A stretch of 64,000 nucleotides of DNA from Oligoflexia bacterium (lineage in GTDB: Bacteria > Bdellovibrionota > UBA1018): the NCBI GenBank assembly GCA_023701205.1, contig JAMPXJ010000005.1, positions 1-64,000 on the forward strand, read 5' to 3'. Of the stretch, positions 50,561 through 58,405 are shown piece after piece; position 1 is the first letter of the stretch, and every line of letters begins with the position of its first letter. The notes under the pieces are model-generated. The model did not search any database, had not been told where the DNA came from, and saw only the letters and a list, made by a program, of their open reading frames with translations. The translations under genes and the position numbers were made by a program.

Positions 50561-51394
50561 CTAAACGACATCCCAAGGGAAAAGATCGAAATTCATCTGA
50601 AAGACCTTCTTCGAGGGCGCCGCACGGATCGCGGCTTCCGCCACTTTCAGGAATTTCAGGAATTCCGCGTGAATGAAATTCCGCGCCTCCTCGTCGCCTG
50701 AAAACGAAAGCGAGAGCAGGAAACGCTGCTCCGCCGGGAGTTTCCTGACGTGCTCGATGACCTGCAGGCGGAACAGGACTTCGGAAGGAAGGCAGACGGG
50801 AGAATCCTTCGCGAGCTGGATATTGTTCACCACCGGCAGGTAGGCTTTCGGCTCCTTCTGGAGCCTGACGATCTCGAGGCGGATCAGCAGCTTCAGGATG
50901 CGCTGAAGTTCCGCCTCTTTCAGGCCCAGTCGCTCGCGAAGCAATTCAGGATTTTTTTGATACTCCGGAATCGAGAGATAGGTATGGACTAGCGGCGCCA
51001 ACGGATCCAGATAGTACTCGAGATAACGGTCTCTCCCCTCCTGATTCACGCTGCGCGCGCGCAGGTACTTGCGCGTGCTCAGGTGTTCCGACTGCGCAAG
51101 CGTGATTCTGGCCTTGAGTTCTTTCTTCCTCAGCGGATGACTGCTGCGCTGATATTCCAGGAGGAGCAGCAGATAATCACGCTCCTGCCCGTCCAGGCCC
51201 AGGAACCGGCAGGCCGCATACATCTGGTCGGAGTTGAAATCGGCGCGACCGTTGAGAACCTTGGAGACGTAGGTTTTCTCGAGTCGGATCGCCTTGGACA
51301 GCTGGACGAAGCTGAGCCCGGGATCGCTTTTCTTCCTCTCTGCTACGATTTCCGTGAGCGCCGTACGGTAGTCCAGGTGGCTATAAATATTCAT
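50561..51394 (-). CDS. TIGR02147-family DNA-binding regulator
   Basis: A 277-residue protein of the TIGR02147 type, with a helix-turn-helix at the start (LSFVQLSKAIRLEKTYVSKVLNG) and a conserved DYR-like opening (NIYSHLDYRTALTEIV). This family is common in Bdellovibrio-like and Fibrobacter genomes and often lies beside a secreted protein gene, as here. The ATG at 51394 is favoured by the family start; a longer frame to 51487 is possible. The region upstream of 51394 probably holds its promoter and that of the divergent 51505 gene. Confidence 0.85.
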   Translation of the reverse strand: MNIYSHLDYRTALTEIVAERKKSDPGLSFVQLSKAIRLEKTYVSKVLNGRADFNSDQMYAACRFLGLDGQERDYLLLLLEYQRSSHPLRKKELKARITLAQSEHLSTRKYLRARSVNQEGRDRYLEYYLDPLAPLVHTYLSIPEYQKNPELLRERLGLKEAELQRILKLLIRLEIVRLQKEPKAYLPVVNNIQLAKDSPVCLPSEVLFRLQVIEHVRKLPAEQRFLLSLSFSGDEEARNFIHAEFLKFLKVAEAAIRAAPSKKVFQMNFDLFPWDVV

Positions 51395-51504
51395 CTTTAT
51401 CCATGGTAGTTGCTTTTTGGGCAATTTCACATGCGTGAGTGAGTTTAAATTCATCGTCACTTGACGTCCCGCGTTATATTTTCGCATCAGGAGGCTACTT
51501 CAAA

Positions 51505-52050
51505 ATGAAGATGCGAAGGTCGATGTTGTTGTTGTGTGGAATGGCGCTGATATCAGCCACGGTTTTAGGAGGAACTCCAGACCAGGATCCGGGCGTGGAA
51601 CAGCTCCGAGGCAAGCTCAATCAGGGGAGGACGCCCCAGGAGGCGAGTCTCCGGCTCGGGGACAAGTGGAAGTGCCTGTGGCTCGGAGCGATGCCAGATG
51701 ACTTCGCCACCGGGTACGAGGTGATTTCCTTTTCCCGCTTCGACGGGTTCGTCACGATCACCGCCTGGGAAATCGATGGAAACAGCAGAAAGCCGGAGAA
51801 CGTCCAGCCTTTCGGACCTCTGGCTTACACCTCCTCCGGACTGGTCGGTCACGGCAGCGGGAATTTCAAAAATCAAGTCTACCTGATCCGGCTCAGCCGG
51901 GGCGAGGATCTGATCATTGAGAGCTCGGTGCCGAAGGACGTGACGAACCAATACAAGCTTGTTGCTTCGGTCCACTCTCCGGCTCGAGGCGCGTGGGTCT
52001 ATGCCATCTGTCCCAAGGATCAGCTTCTTCCGAACCAGCAGTCAAATTAA
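51505..52050 (+). CDS. secreted protein, unknown
   Basis: A 181-residue protein with signal peptide (MLLLCGMALISATVLGG). Beta-rich (FVTITAWEIDG, NQVYLIRLSRGEDLIIESS). One Cys pair is not obvious. AGGAGG at 51488-51493 fixes the start at 51505. It is followed 11 bases later by the CGPQC-repeat gene, so the two are an operon divergent from the TIGR02147 regulator, which may control it. Function unknown. Confidence 0.75.
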   Translation: MKMRRSMLLLCGMALISATVLGGTPDQDPGVEQLRGKLNQGRTPQEASLRLGDKWKCLWLGAMPDDFATGYEVISFSRFDGFVTITAWEIDGNSRKPENVQPFGPLAYTSSGLVGHGSGNFKNQVYLIRLSRGEDLIIESSVPKDVTNQYKLVASVHSPARGAWVYAICPKDQLLPNQQSN

Positions 52051-52061
52051 GGAGTACGAAG

Positions 52062-52394
52062 ATGAAAACACTTTTTGTTTTTTGTGCGATTTTTCTCAGT
52101 CATTCCGGCTTCGCCATGGACGACACCGCCTGCGCCACGCCGCAAGGGAGGCAAGCGCTCGCGAGAGAGTACTCGGGCCCGGTCCCAAGCTGTGGGCCCC
52201 AGTGCAGCTTGGACTTCATTCTTGCGTCAGTTTGCGACGGGGAGCGGGTTCGCCCGAGTTGTTACACGGAGCCCGGCCGGAACTTGATCATTCGCGACTA
52301 TGTCGAAAGCGGGAAGCCCGTCCCGGCCTGCGGTCCTCAATGCGCCCACGAGTTCATCCTGTCGCTCGCGTGCGCTGAGTTCCTTGCCCTTTGA
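52062..52394 (+). CDS. small secreted protein with two CGPQC repeats
   Basis: A 110-residue protein with signal peptide (FVFCAIFLSHSGFA). The mature 90 residues are two homologous units, about 24-58 and 67-104: Y-x(3)-G-x-P-V-P-S/A-C-G-P-Q-C-x(9)-C in each (C44, C48, C58 and C90, C94, C104), with an earlier Cys before each (24 and 67). These fit four disulfide pairs in a duplicated mini-domain. AAGGAG precedes the ATG. Such short Cys-rich secreted proteins could be inhibitors, toxins or binding proteins; no family is recognised. Confidence 0.75.
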   Translation: MKTLFVFCAIFLSHSGFAMDDTACATPQGRQALAREYSGPVPSCGPQCSLDFILASVCDGERVRPSCYTEPGRNLIIRDYVESGKPVPACGPQCAHEFILSLACAEFLAL

Positions 52395-52420
52395 TGGGCA
52401 TTATTTAAGTCGGGAAATTC

Positions 52421-52456
52421 CGCAGAGCCAAGGGCAGAGGTCGTTGGCTCTGCGGT
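52421..52456 (+). terminator. strong hairpin after the small secreted-protein operon
   Basis: CCGCAGAGCCAA (52421-52432) pairs perfectly with TTGGCTCTGCGG (52445-52456) around a 12-base loop, 26 bases past the stop. A moderately T-rich stretch (TGTTAGTT) follows. Confidence 0.65.
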
Positions 52457-52499
52457 GTTAGTTACCCATTCAGTTTCAGTTGCAGTTTGAGTTCTGGCT

Positions 52500-52567
52500 C
52501 AGGCCTTACCCCAGAACTGAGTACTCGCTCCTCGCATTTCCAGCGCTGGAAACGCAAAGAGCAGACG
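52500..52567 (+). pseudogene. fragment of the HNH endonuclease 3' end
   Basis: The DNA from 52500 matches bases 49012-49078 of the HNH gene at about 80 percent by eye. In the corresponding frame it reads RPYPRTEYSLLAFPALETQRAD against WPYPRTEAPLLALSALETQSAD. It includes the palindrome at 52537-52552. Nothing else of the HNH gene is present. It is a leftover 3' end of a second HNH copy or a recombination scar. Confidence 0.7.
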
Positions 52568-52670
52568 GGCAGCGAGGACTGGATGAATTCCACCTGGGGA
52601 CAAGCTCAAGCAGGCGCGATTCGTGGACAGATTCCGAGCCGGGCGATTACTTGGCGATCGGCACTGAGCC

Positions 52671-54512
52671 TCAGTGAGCGCCGCCCAGAGCGTAGTGGAT
52701 GCACCTTCCCGCCGGAGCAAGTAGCGAGGCCGCGGCGTACTCCTGCGGGAGCGGATTTCCCTCCCCGCGCTTGCGCAGGATCTGCTCGCCGAACTGCGTT
52801 GCGCCCGGCGTGAATTCCGCATGGAGGCGTTGATAGGCAGCATAGAAATCGGGAGCAAGCCGATTGGCGGCTTGATACGGGCGGAGGGCGTCGTACCTCC
52901 CGTCGCTAAAGCGCTCCTCGATTGCCTCGTGGCGGTCCTGACCATCCGGATGGTCCGCCATGAGCCGGGCCACCGCTGAGTCGGTTACGCCGAAGTACCG
53001 GCTCACGTAGCTCGAGAACTCGCCCCAGCCGCGATGGATCTGTGACTGGTCGGCGCCCGCCGCGAGCGCGGTTTCATGTCCAAGCCGGTCGGCCTGCCAT
53101 TCGGCTCCGCGCGAGTGGGCCATCAGGGCCGCGAGCGGGGCGAAGAACAAGACTTTCATCCCGGCATTGGCAGCGGCGCTGGTGATCAAGGAGCTGGCCA
53201 TGGCCTGAGGATACCAGGTGAGGAACGTGACGTCGCCGAGAAGCCCCAACCCGCCGCCCAGGCTCGTCACCGCGGCGGCCGTGCTGACCGCGATCCCGAT
53301 GCCATTGGCGGTATAGTTGAGGGCATTGACATAGGGCATGCGCTTTGTTGTGTGTCTTGCGGCCACGTGGCCGATCTCATGGCCAAGCACGAGAAGCACG
53401 CTGTCCAGATCCGAGAGAATGCCGAGCAGCCCCGCCGTGATGAAGATGTCGCCTCCGGGATATGCCCAGGCGTTGGGTTGCCAGGTCGCGGCGATTCGGC
53501 ACTTGGGCCAGACGTCAGCAGGAAGCTCGTAGACCTGAGCCAGGTAGTCGCAGGCGGACTGGATCAGCGCGCTGGCATCGGGATCGTTGACGATCGTGGC
53601 GCTCCCGACCTCCTTGGCGAGATCCGTGCGCCATTTGGCTTCGGGAGGCAGGTTTTCGCGCAGGTTCCGCAGAGCCCCCGTGAGCTCTTTTGAGAGGTGC
53701 GCTCGATCGATCCGGGCCCGGAGCTCCGGCGAGCGGTAATCGGGCGCCAGCTCAAATCTCTGATTGTAGACTGTCAGCGGCGCGCCCGTGGAGGCGAGCG
53801 CGGACTCGGCGGCGTTGGCTGCCAGGGCTTGGCGGATGTAAGGCGTGAAGAGGGCGGTCTTCGCGATCAGCTCTTCAGCTTTGTCGCCCGTGACCGCGAG
53901 ATCGAGGCCGTGGAAGACCTGATTGACGGAGTTCCCGAGGTTCAGGCCTCTTTCGCCTCCTGCGTGAATCGTGGTTCCGCCGAGCTGGATCGAGGAGCCG
54001 ATGACGAACTCTTCGCCGAGATTGAGTGTCTCGCCTCCACCGAAGGTGAAGCTGATTCCGACTGTCGTCGAACGGACGTTGGTCACGCGGATATCGTCGC
54101 GGATTCCATACAAGGTTCCTTTGTGAAAATAGGGAACCAGACGTTTGCCATCCTCGAGGCGGATGGTCCTGATCTGGGAGGACGCCTGTCTGATCTCGTC
54201 GGAGGATCCGAGGTATTTTGCGGGTACCGTCACACCGACGAATTTCTTCGAGAGCCACTGGCTCTTAAACATCGGGAAGAGGGGGGCGACGCGCATGGGG
54301 GAATCGGGGCCCTGTGCGGCGAGGGGAAAGTCTTTTGGAAGAATAAATCCGCTGCTGTCGATGAGAAAGGCGGGAAGCAGCCCATCGAGTTCCCTCTCAC
54401 CCAGGGTTTCGAGCGTCGCGCCTTGGGTGGCTGCTGGCGCAGCGACGAAGCCGAGCACGAGCACCAAGAGGAGGGAAGGAAATGACCGGGGGACCGCGGA
54501 TGGGTACTTCAT
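52671..54512 (-). CDS. exported M48-family metallopeptidase
   Basis: A 613-residue protein with signal peptide (LLLVLVLGFVAAPAATQGA). The N-terminal half is beta-rich (GGETLNLGEEFVIGSSIQLGG). The M48 domain follows with GHEIGHVAARH as the zinc-binding HExxH and GAEWQADRLG carrying the third ligand. Hydrophobic stretches near AVSTAAAVTSLGGGLGLLG may touch the membrane. Similar in kind to periplasmic BepA/LoiP-type peptidases, but larger. The upstream gap 54513-54789 is AT-rich and has no gene. It may help envelope protein quality control. Confidence 0.88.
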   Translation of the reverse strand: MKYPSAVPRSFPSLLLVLVLGFVAAPAATQGATLETLGERELDGLLPAFLIDSSGFILPKDFPLAAQGPDSPMRVAPLFPMFKSQWLSKKFVGVTVPAKYLGSSDEIRQASSQIRTIRLEDGKRLVPYFHKGTLYGIRDDIRVTNVRSTTVGISFTFGGGETLNLGEEFVIGSSIQLGGTTIHAGGERGLNLGNSVNQVFHGLDLAVTGDKAEELIAKTALFTPYIRQALAANAAESALASTGAPLTVYNQRFELAPDYRSPELRARIDRAHLSKELTGALRNLRENLPPEAKWRTDLAKEVGSATIVNDPDASALIQSACDYLAQVYELPADVWPKCRIAATWQPNAWAYPGGDIFITAGLLGILSDLDSVLLVLGHEIGHVAARHTTKRMPYVNALNYTANGIGIAVSTAAAVTSLGGGLGLLGDVTFLTWYPQAMASSLITSAAANAGMKVLFFAPLAALMAHSRGAEWQADRLGHETALAAGADQSQIHRGWGEFSSYVSRYFGVTDSAVARLMADHPDGQDRHEAIEERFSDGRYDALRPYQAANRLAPDFYAAYQRLHAEFTPGATQFGEQILRKRGEGNPLPQEYAAASLLAPAGRCIHYALGGAH

Positions 54513-54789
54513 ACGGGGTGCGGTTTTACATTAGTTGACCGCATCAGTCAATCATATAAAAAAGCCCTTTATTATGTAGTTTTAACGCCAACTTGGTCCC
54601 ATGCCATTGTCAAACTGCGGGCCACTTCATGGCTGTATCAATACCAACTCCTTGATCAAACCCTACTCGCGAAGAGACGATAGAGCCGACGCTGCTGTCG
54701 GAACTCTGCTTCTTCCTGGCTGACGCGGAGGAGAGCCAGGGAGCGATGCATTGTCTCAGTTCAGCACACGGGGTGCCGCGTGGTTAGGA
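54513..54789. other. AT-rich intergenic gap
   Basis: The stretch lies between the end of the S1-repeat gene (minus strand) and the start of the M48 gene (also minus strand). It includes an AT-rich block around 54553-54585 (CATATAAAAAAG, TTTATTATG), likely the M48 promoter region. No open frame of note is seen. Confidence 0.6.
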
Positions 54790-56280
54790 CTACTTCCCCT
54801 TCTTCTCCAACGCCCGCTTGAGCTTGTCGCCAAGAGTCCCGAACGAGCCCGTGCTCTTCTCGGAGTAATTCTTCCAATCCTCGCTGCCCGGATCCTTCGG
54901 GACATCGAGCGAGATGCGGCGCTCCTCGCGCCGGATCTCGGCGACCTGCACGGTGGCGGTGTCGCCGACCTTGAGCTTCTCGAACGGGAACTCCGGATGC
55001 TCGGCGGCCTTGGATTTCGGCAGCAGGCCCGTGATGCCCTCTTCAAGCTTCACGAAGATCCCGTAAGGCTCCTTGCGCTCGACCCGGCCCGAGAAGATCG
55101 CGCCGACGGGGAACTTCTGCGCGACCAGGGCCCAGGGATCCGAGCCCGCGTCCTTGAGCGAGAGCGAGATGCGGCGGGTTTCGGGATTCACTTCCTTCAC
55201 CATGACGGTGATCCGCTCGCCTTCCTTCACGAGCTCATCCGAGCGCACGACGCGCTTGGTGTAGCTCATCTCCGAAAGCGGGATCAGCCCTTCGACTCCG
55301 GGCACGAGCTCCACGAACGCGCCGAACTTCATGCAGCGGGTGACCTTGCCGTCGAGCACCTGGCCGGGGGCGATCTGCAATGGAAGACTATCCCAGGGCT
55401 GCGCTCCCGCCTGCTTGAGCGAAAGCGAGATCTTGAGCTTGCCTTCCTTGTTCTCGATCTTGAGGATCTTGAAGCTGAGCTCCTGACCGACACTGACTGC
55501 CTCGTGCGGGGTCGCCACGCGCGACCAGCTCAGCTCGGAGATATGCGCCAGGCCCTGGATGCCCGGGGCGACCTCGACGAAAGCGCCGAAGGCTTCGAGC
55601 CGCATCACCTTGCCCGGGACGATGTCGCCCTCGTGCTTCTCCTCGAGGAACGAGCCCTGCGAAAGCCCGCGCTGCTCCTCCAGGAGCTTGCGGCGCGAGA
55701 CGACGATGTTGCGCCCGCCTTCGCTGAACTGCGTGATGAGGAACTCGAGCTTCTGGCCCACGAACTCCTCACCCGTCTCGGTGCGGGAGAGATCGAGCTG
55801 GCTGATCGGGCAGAAGGCGAGCTTGCCGCGGATGTTCACGCGCACGCCGCCCTTGCAGACCTCGGCGACGCGGCCCTCGATCGGGAGCATCATGTCGAAC
55901 GCGTCCTCGAGGTCCTCGGCAATGTTCTTGGCCGTGGGCTTGGGCGAGAGTCGGATCTCCGAGCCACGGACCTGAGTCACGTAAAGATCGAGCTGGTCGC
56001 CGACCTTGTGCGGGAAATTTCCTTCGGCATCGAGCAGGTCGCGTCGCGCGACGATGCCATCGTGCATCGTGCCGGTCGAGACGAAAACCTCCTCCTTGCC
56101 CGCGACGAGGATCTCGCCCCGGATCTTGTCGCCCGGGGAGAGCTTCTTGGTCGGAGTCTTGAAAGAGGCCTCGAGCATCCGGGCGAACTCGGAGTCACGC
56201 TTTTTGGAAGCGCCCTCCAGTTCTTCGGAGTCCTGGGATTCGTCTTTGAAAGAGTCAGCATCGTCGTGGTGAGTCGTCAT
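54790..56280 (-). CDS. S1-repeat RNA-binding protein (ribosomal protein S1-like)
   Basis: A 496-residue protein with five S1/OB domains in series, starting near GDKIRGEIL, IEGRVAEVC, VPGKVMRLEAFGAFVEV, LDGKVTRCMKFGAFVEL and FSGRVERKEPYGIFVKL. The later three show the classic GAFVEL-x-G-x-x-GL-x-P-x-S pattern. The acidic N-terminus and Lys-rich tail flank them. E. coli S1 has six domains, so this could be the S1 orthologue with one fewer or a paralogue. ATG at 56280 with AAGGA upstream; an upstream start to 56382 overlaps the divergent gene and is rejected. Confidence 0.85.
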   Translation of the reverse strand: MTTHHDDADSFKDESQDSEELEGASKKRDSEFARMLEASFKTPTKKLSPGDKIRGEILVAGKEEVFVSTGTMHDGIVARRDLLDAEGNFPHKVGDQLDLYVTQVRGSEIRLSPKPTAKNIAEDLEDAFDMMLPIEGRVAEVCKGGVRVNIRGKLAFCPISQLDLSRTETGEEFVGQKLEFLITQFSEGGRNIVVSRRKLLEEQRGLSQGSFLEEKHEGDIVPGKVMRLEAFGAFVEVAPGIQGLAHISELSWSRVATPHEAVSVGQELSFKILKIENKEGKLKISLSLKQAGAQPWDSLPLQIAPGQVLDGKVTRCMKFGAFVELVPGVEGLIPLSEMSYTKRVVRSDELVKEGERITVMVKEVNPETRRISLSLKDAGSDPWALVAQKFPVGAIFSGRVERKEPYGIFVKLEEGITGLLPKSKAAEHPEFPFEKLKVGDTATVQVAEIRREERRISLDVPKDPGSEDWKNYSEKSTGSFGTLGDKLKRALEKKGK

Positions 56281-56329
56281 CGATCCTTTTTCGCTCGACT
56301 GCCGGCGTTTCATCAAGGAAAAAGCCACC

Positions 56330-57358
56330 ATGAGCCCCAGCCCGATCGAGAACACCATCCCCAACGAACGACTCGTGATCACCCGAAGTGGCGGCCCCGG
56401 GGTTTTGCGCCTGATTCAAGAGGAGCTGCCGCCGCCCGGGCCCCGGGAGGTCCGGGTGCGGGTCCTGGTCTCCGGCGTGGCTTTTGGCGATGTGCTCAAG
56501 CGCGAAGGCCTTCTGCCCGGGATGCCCCCCTTCCCTTACACGCCTGGCTACGATCTCGTGGGCGAGATCGAGAGTGTGGGCCACAGTGTCTCCGACTGGC
56601 AACCCGGCCGGCGGGTCGCAGCCTTCGTGGGCAATGGTGCGAATGCGCGCTATGTCAATGTTCCGGCGCGACTCCTGCTCCCCGTGCCCCAAGCCGTCAG
56701 TGACGAAGAAGCGCTCTGCCTGGTTCTCAACTATGTCACTGCCTTTCAACTTCTTCGGCGCGTCGCACGCCTCAAGGCGGGCGCTCGGATCCTCGTTCAC
56801 GGCGGGGCGGGCGGCGCCGGGAGCGCGCTTCTGGATCTTGCGCGGCATTTCGGGATCACGGCGCTTGCCACGGCCTCGGCCCGAAAGCTCGAAACAGTCC
56901 GCGAGCTCGGAGCCACGGCGATCGATTACCGCAATGAGGATTTCGTCGCACGGGCCCGCGCGCTTGATCCCGAAGGACTGGATGCGGTTTTTGATCCCAT
57001 TGGAGGAGCGCATCTGGTCAGCTCCTGGCGCTGCCTGGGACGCCGGGGGATGCTTGTTGTCTTCGGCGCCTCGGCCTCACTCCGCGGTGGCCGCAAAGAG
57101 CTGCTCAAGACCCTGGCCCGGATCGCCCGCTTCAAGCTGACGCCCGGCTTGCGTTGCTGCCGGTTCTACGGGATCGGAATGCGGCCTCACAGCTCCCCGG
57201 CGCTGATTCGCAGGGATCTGGCGCTTTTGCTCCAGCTTGCGGCTCAAGGAAAGCTTCACCCGCGGGTCGGCGCGCGCCTTCCGCTATCGCGAGCGATCGA
57301 GGCTCATGAGATGATGAACGCCTCGCCGGTCGCGGGGAAGATCATCCTGGTGCCCTGA
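56330..57358 (+). CDS. zinc-independent medium-chain oxidoreductase (quinone-oxidoreductase-like)
   Basis: A 342-residue MDR-family enzyme. The N-terminal GroES-like catalytic domain (FGDVLKREG, GYDLVGEIESVG) and NADPH-binding motif HGGAGGAGSALLDLA are those of NADPH:quinone oxidoreductases (QOR). The zinc-binding cysteines of alcohol dehydrogenases are absent. It probably reduces quinones or enones with NADPH. AAGGAAAAA precedes the ATG; divergent from the S1-like gene, 49 bases apart. Confidence 0.9.
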   Translation: MSPSPIENTIPNERLVITRSGGPGVLRLIQEELPPPGPREVRVRVLVSGVAFGDVLKREGLLPGMPPFPYTPGYDLVGEIESVGHSVSDWQPGRRVAAFVGNGANARYVNVPARLLLPVPQAVSDEEALCLVLNYVTAFQLLRRVARLKAGARILVHGGAGGAGSALLDLARHFGITALATASARKLETVRELGATAIDYRNEDFVARARALDPEGLDAVFDPIGGAHLVSSWRCLGRRGMLVVFGASASLRGGRKELLKTLARIARFKLTPGLRCCRFYGIGMRPHSSPALIRRDLALLLQLAAQGKLHPRVGARLPLSRAIEAHEMMNASPVAGKIILVP

Positions 57359-57385
57359 GCACCCGGGAAATGAGCATGTGTCGCT

Positions 57386-58087
57386 TCAGGGCGTCCAGGT
57401 CGACCCCGGGTAAGTCGCGCAGGCCGAGGCCGCCGTGGTCGAGTTATAGGGAGTTCCACCGTCGGAATAGTAGAAATAGACGAGCTCGAGATTCGTGGCG
57501 TTGGGTACGCTACACTTGCCGAGAAGGTTGGCACTCGGACAGGCCGTGACATTCGTACCTCCTCCGGAGGTGCAGGCGCTTTCTACGCTCGAGGTCCATG
57601 AGCCGCCCGTGTAGCTTACGCATTGACTGCCCGCGGTCCTCTGATCGCACCGTTGGTAAGAGCTGGTGGTGCCATCCCCTCCCCCGCCGCCGCCGTCGGT
57701 TGAAAGCCCTAATGAGGCGCATGCGCTCTGAGCCGTGCTGGAATTATACGGTGCGCCGCCAGAGCTGAAAAAACCGTACAGATGATACTGCCCGTCGAGA
57801 GTCCCTGTGCAAGACCAGATCAATCCGGAGGAGGGACAAAGAGTGAGGCTCAGGCCAGCGGCGATCTGAGTTCCGGCCGAGCCGCAGGTTGCCAGGGCTC
57901 GAGATTGATCCGTCGTGATGAAGCAGACGCTTTGGCCGACGCTAGCATCGCAAAGATAGTAGGTGCTTGTGCTCCCGCCCGTGGGCGAAGGGGCCGGCTC
58001 CTCGCTGCCTCCGAGACAGCTTCCGAGCGATAGGGAGCTTAGGACGATAAAAAGCGTTGGTACCGCTCGAATTATGGCCTGGCGCAT
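57386..58087 (-). CDS. cysteine-rich lipoprotein with two tandem repeats
   Basis: A 233-residue lipoprotein (lipobox LGSC near residue 24). The mature part is two homologous units of about 85 residues (about 43-128 and 143-228): each has an opening C-D, T-x-C-P-S (TLCPSSGL and TACPSANL), then GxxYNS-TAxSACA (GAPYNSSTAQSAC and GTPYNSTTAASAC). A Gly-rich linker joins them. Four or five cysteines per unit, in equal spacing, suggest disulfides. The family is unknown. Confidence 0.8.
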   Translation of the reverse strand: MRQAIIRAVPTLFIVLSSLSLGSCLGGSEEPAPSPTGGSTSTYYLCDASVGQSVCFITTDQSRALATCGSAGTQIAAGLSLTLCPSSGLIWSCTGTLDGQYHLYGFFSSGGAPYNSSTAQSACASLGLSTDGGGGGGDGTTSSYQRCDQRTAGSQCVSYTGGSWTSSVESACTSGGGTNVTACPSANLLGKCSVPNATNLELVYFYYSDGGTPYNSTTAASACATYPGSTWTP

Positions 58088-58162
58088 ATTTCAGATCATT
58101 CTGAAGGTGCATCAGCCCGCGGTCAAGCCTTGTTTCGCGGACTCGCCTCTCGCCCCCGGGGC

Positions 58163-58378
58163 TCACCAGCCCGGGGCATCGCTCGCGGGGAAGGATTCCC
58201 GTGAGGCCTCATCCACCCGATCAAGCTTCGTCAAAGGGGCTAAAGGAGATTCGCCAAGCGAAACTTCCGATTCACTTCGAGATTCGAGCGACTTTTTTCT
58301 TCGCCAGGATCTGTAAACCGGTCGAAGGAACCAGGCCGCTCCGGCCGCTGCCAAAAAAACTGCTCGCGCGCGCTTCAT
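58163..58378 (-). CDS. small single-pass membrane protein with SFPASD tail
   Basis: A 71-residue protein with one hydrophobic segment (AVFLAAAGAAWFL), then basic residues and a C-terminal DEASRESFPASDAPGW. This tail is a recurrent ending of otherwise unrelated small bacterial proteins, which supports the reading frame. It lies 27 bases after the M28 peptidase on the same strand and is likely co-transcribed. Function unknown. Confidence 0.6.
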   Translation of the reverse strand: MKRARAVFLAAAGAAWFLRPVYRSWRRKKSLESRSESEVSLGESPLAPLTKLDRVDEASRESFPASDAPGW

Positions 58379-58405
58379 TCTCGAAATCGGTGCAACACGC
58401 GTTCC

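Noticed and set aside
54751-56703. 650-residue plus-strand open frame opposite the S1-repeat gene.
   Set aside because: The minus strand has five S1 domains; the plus frame is a shadow that also runs into the start of the next gene.
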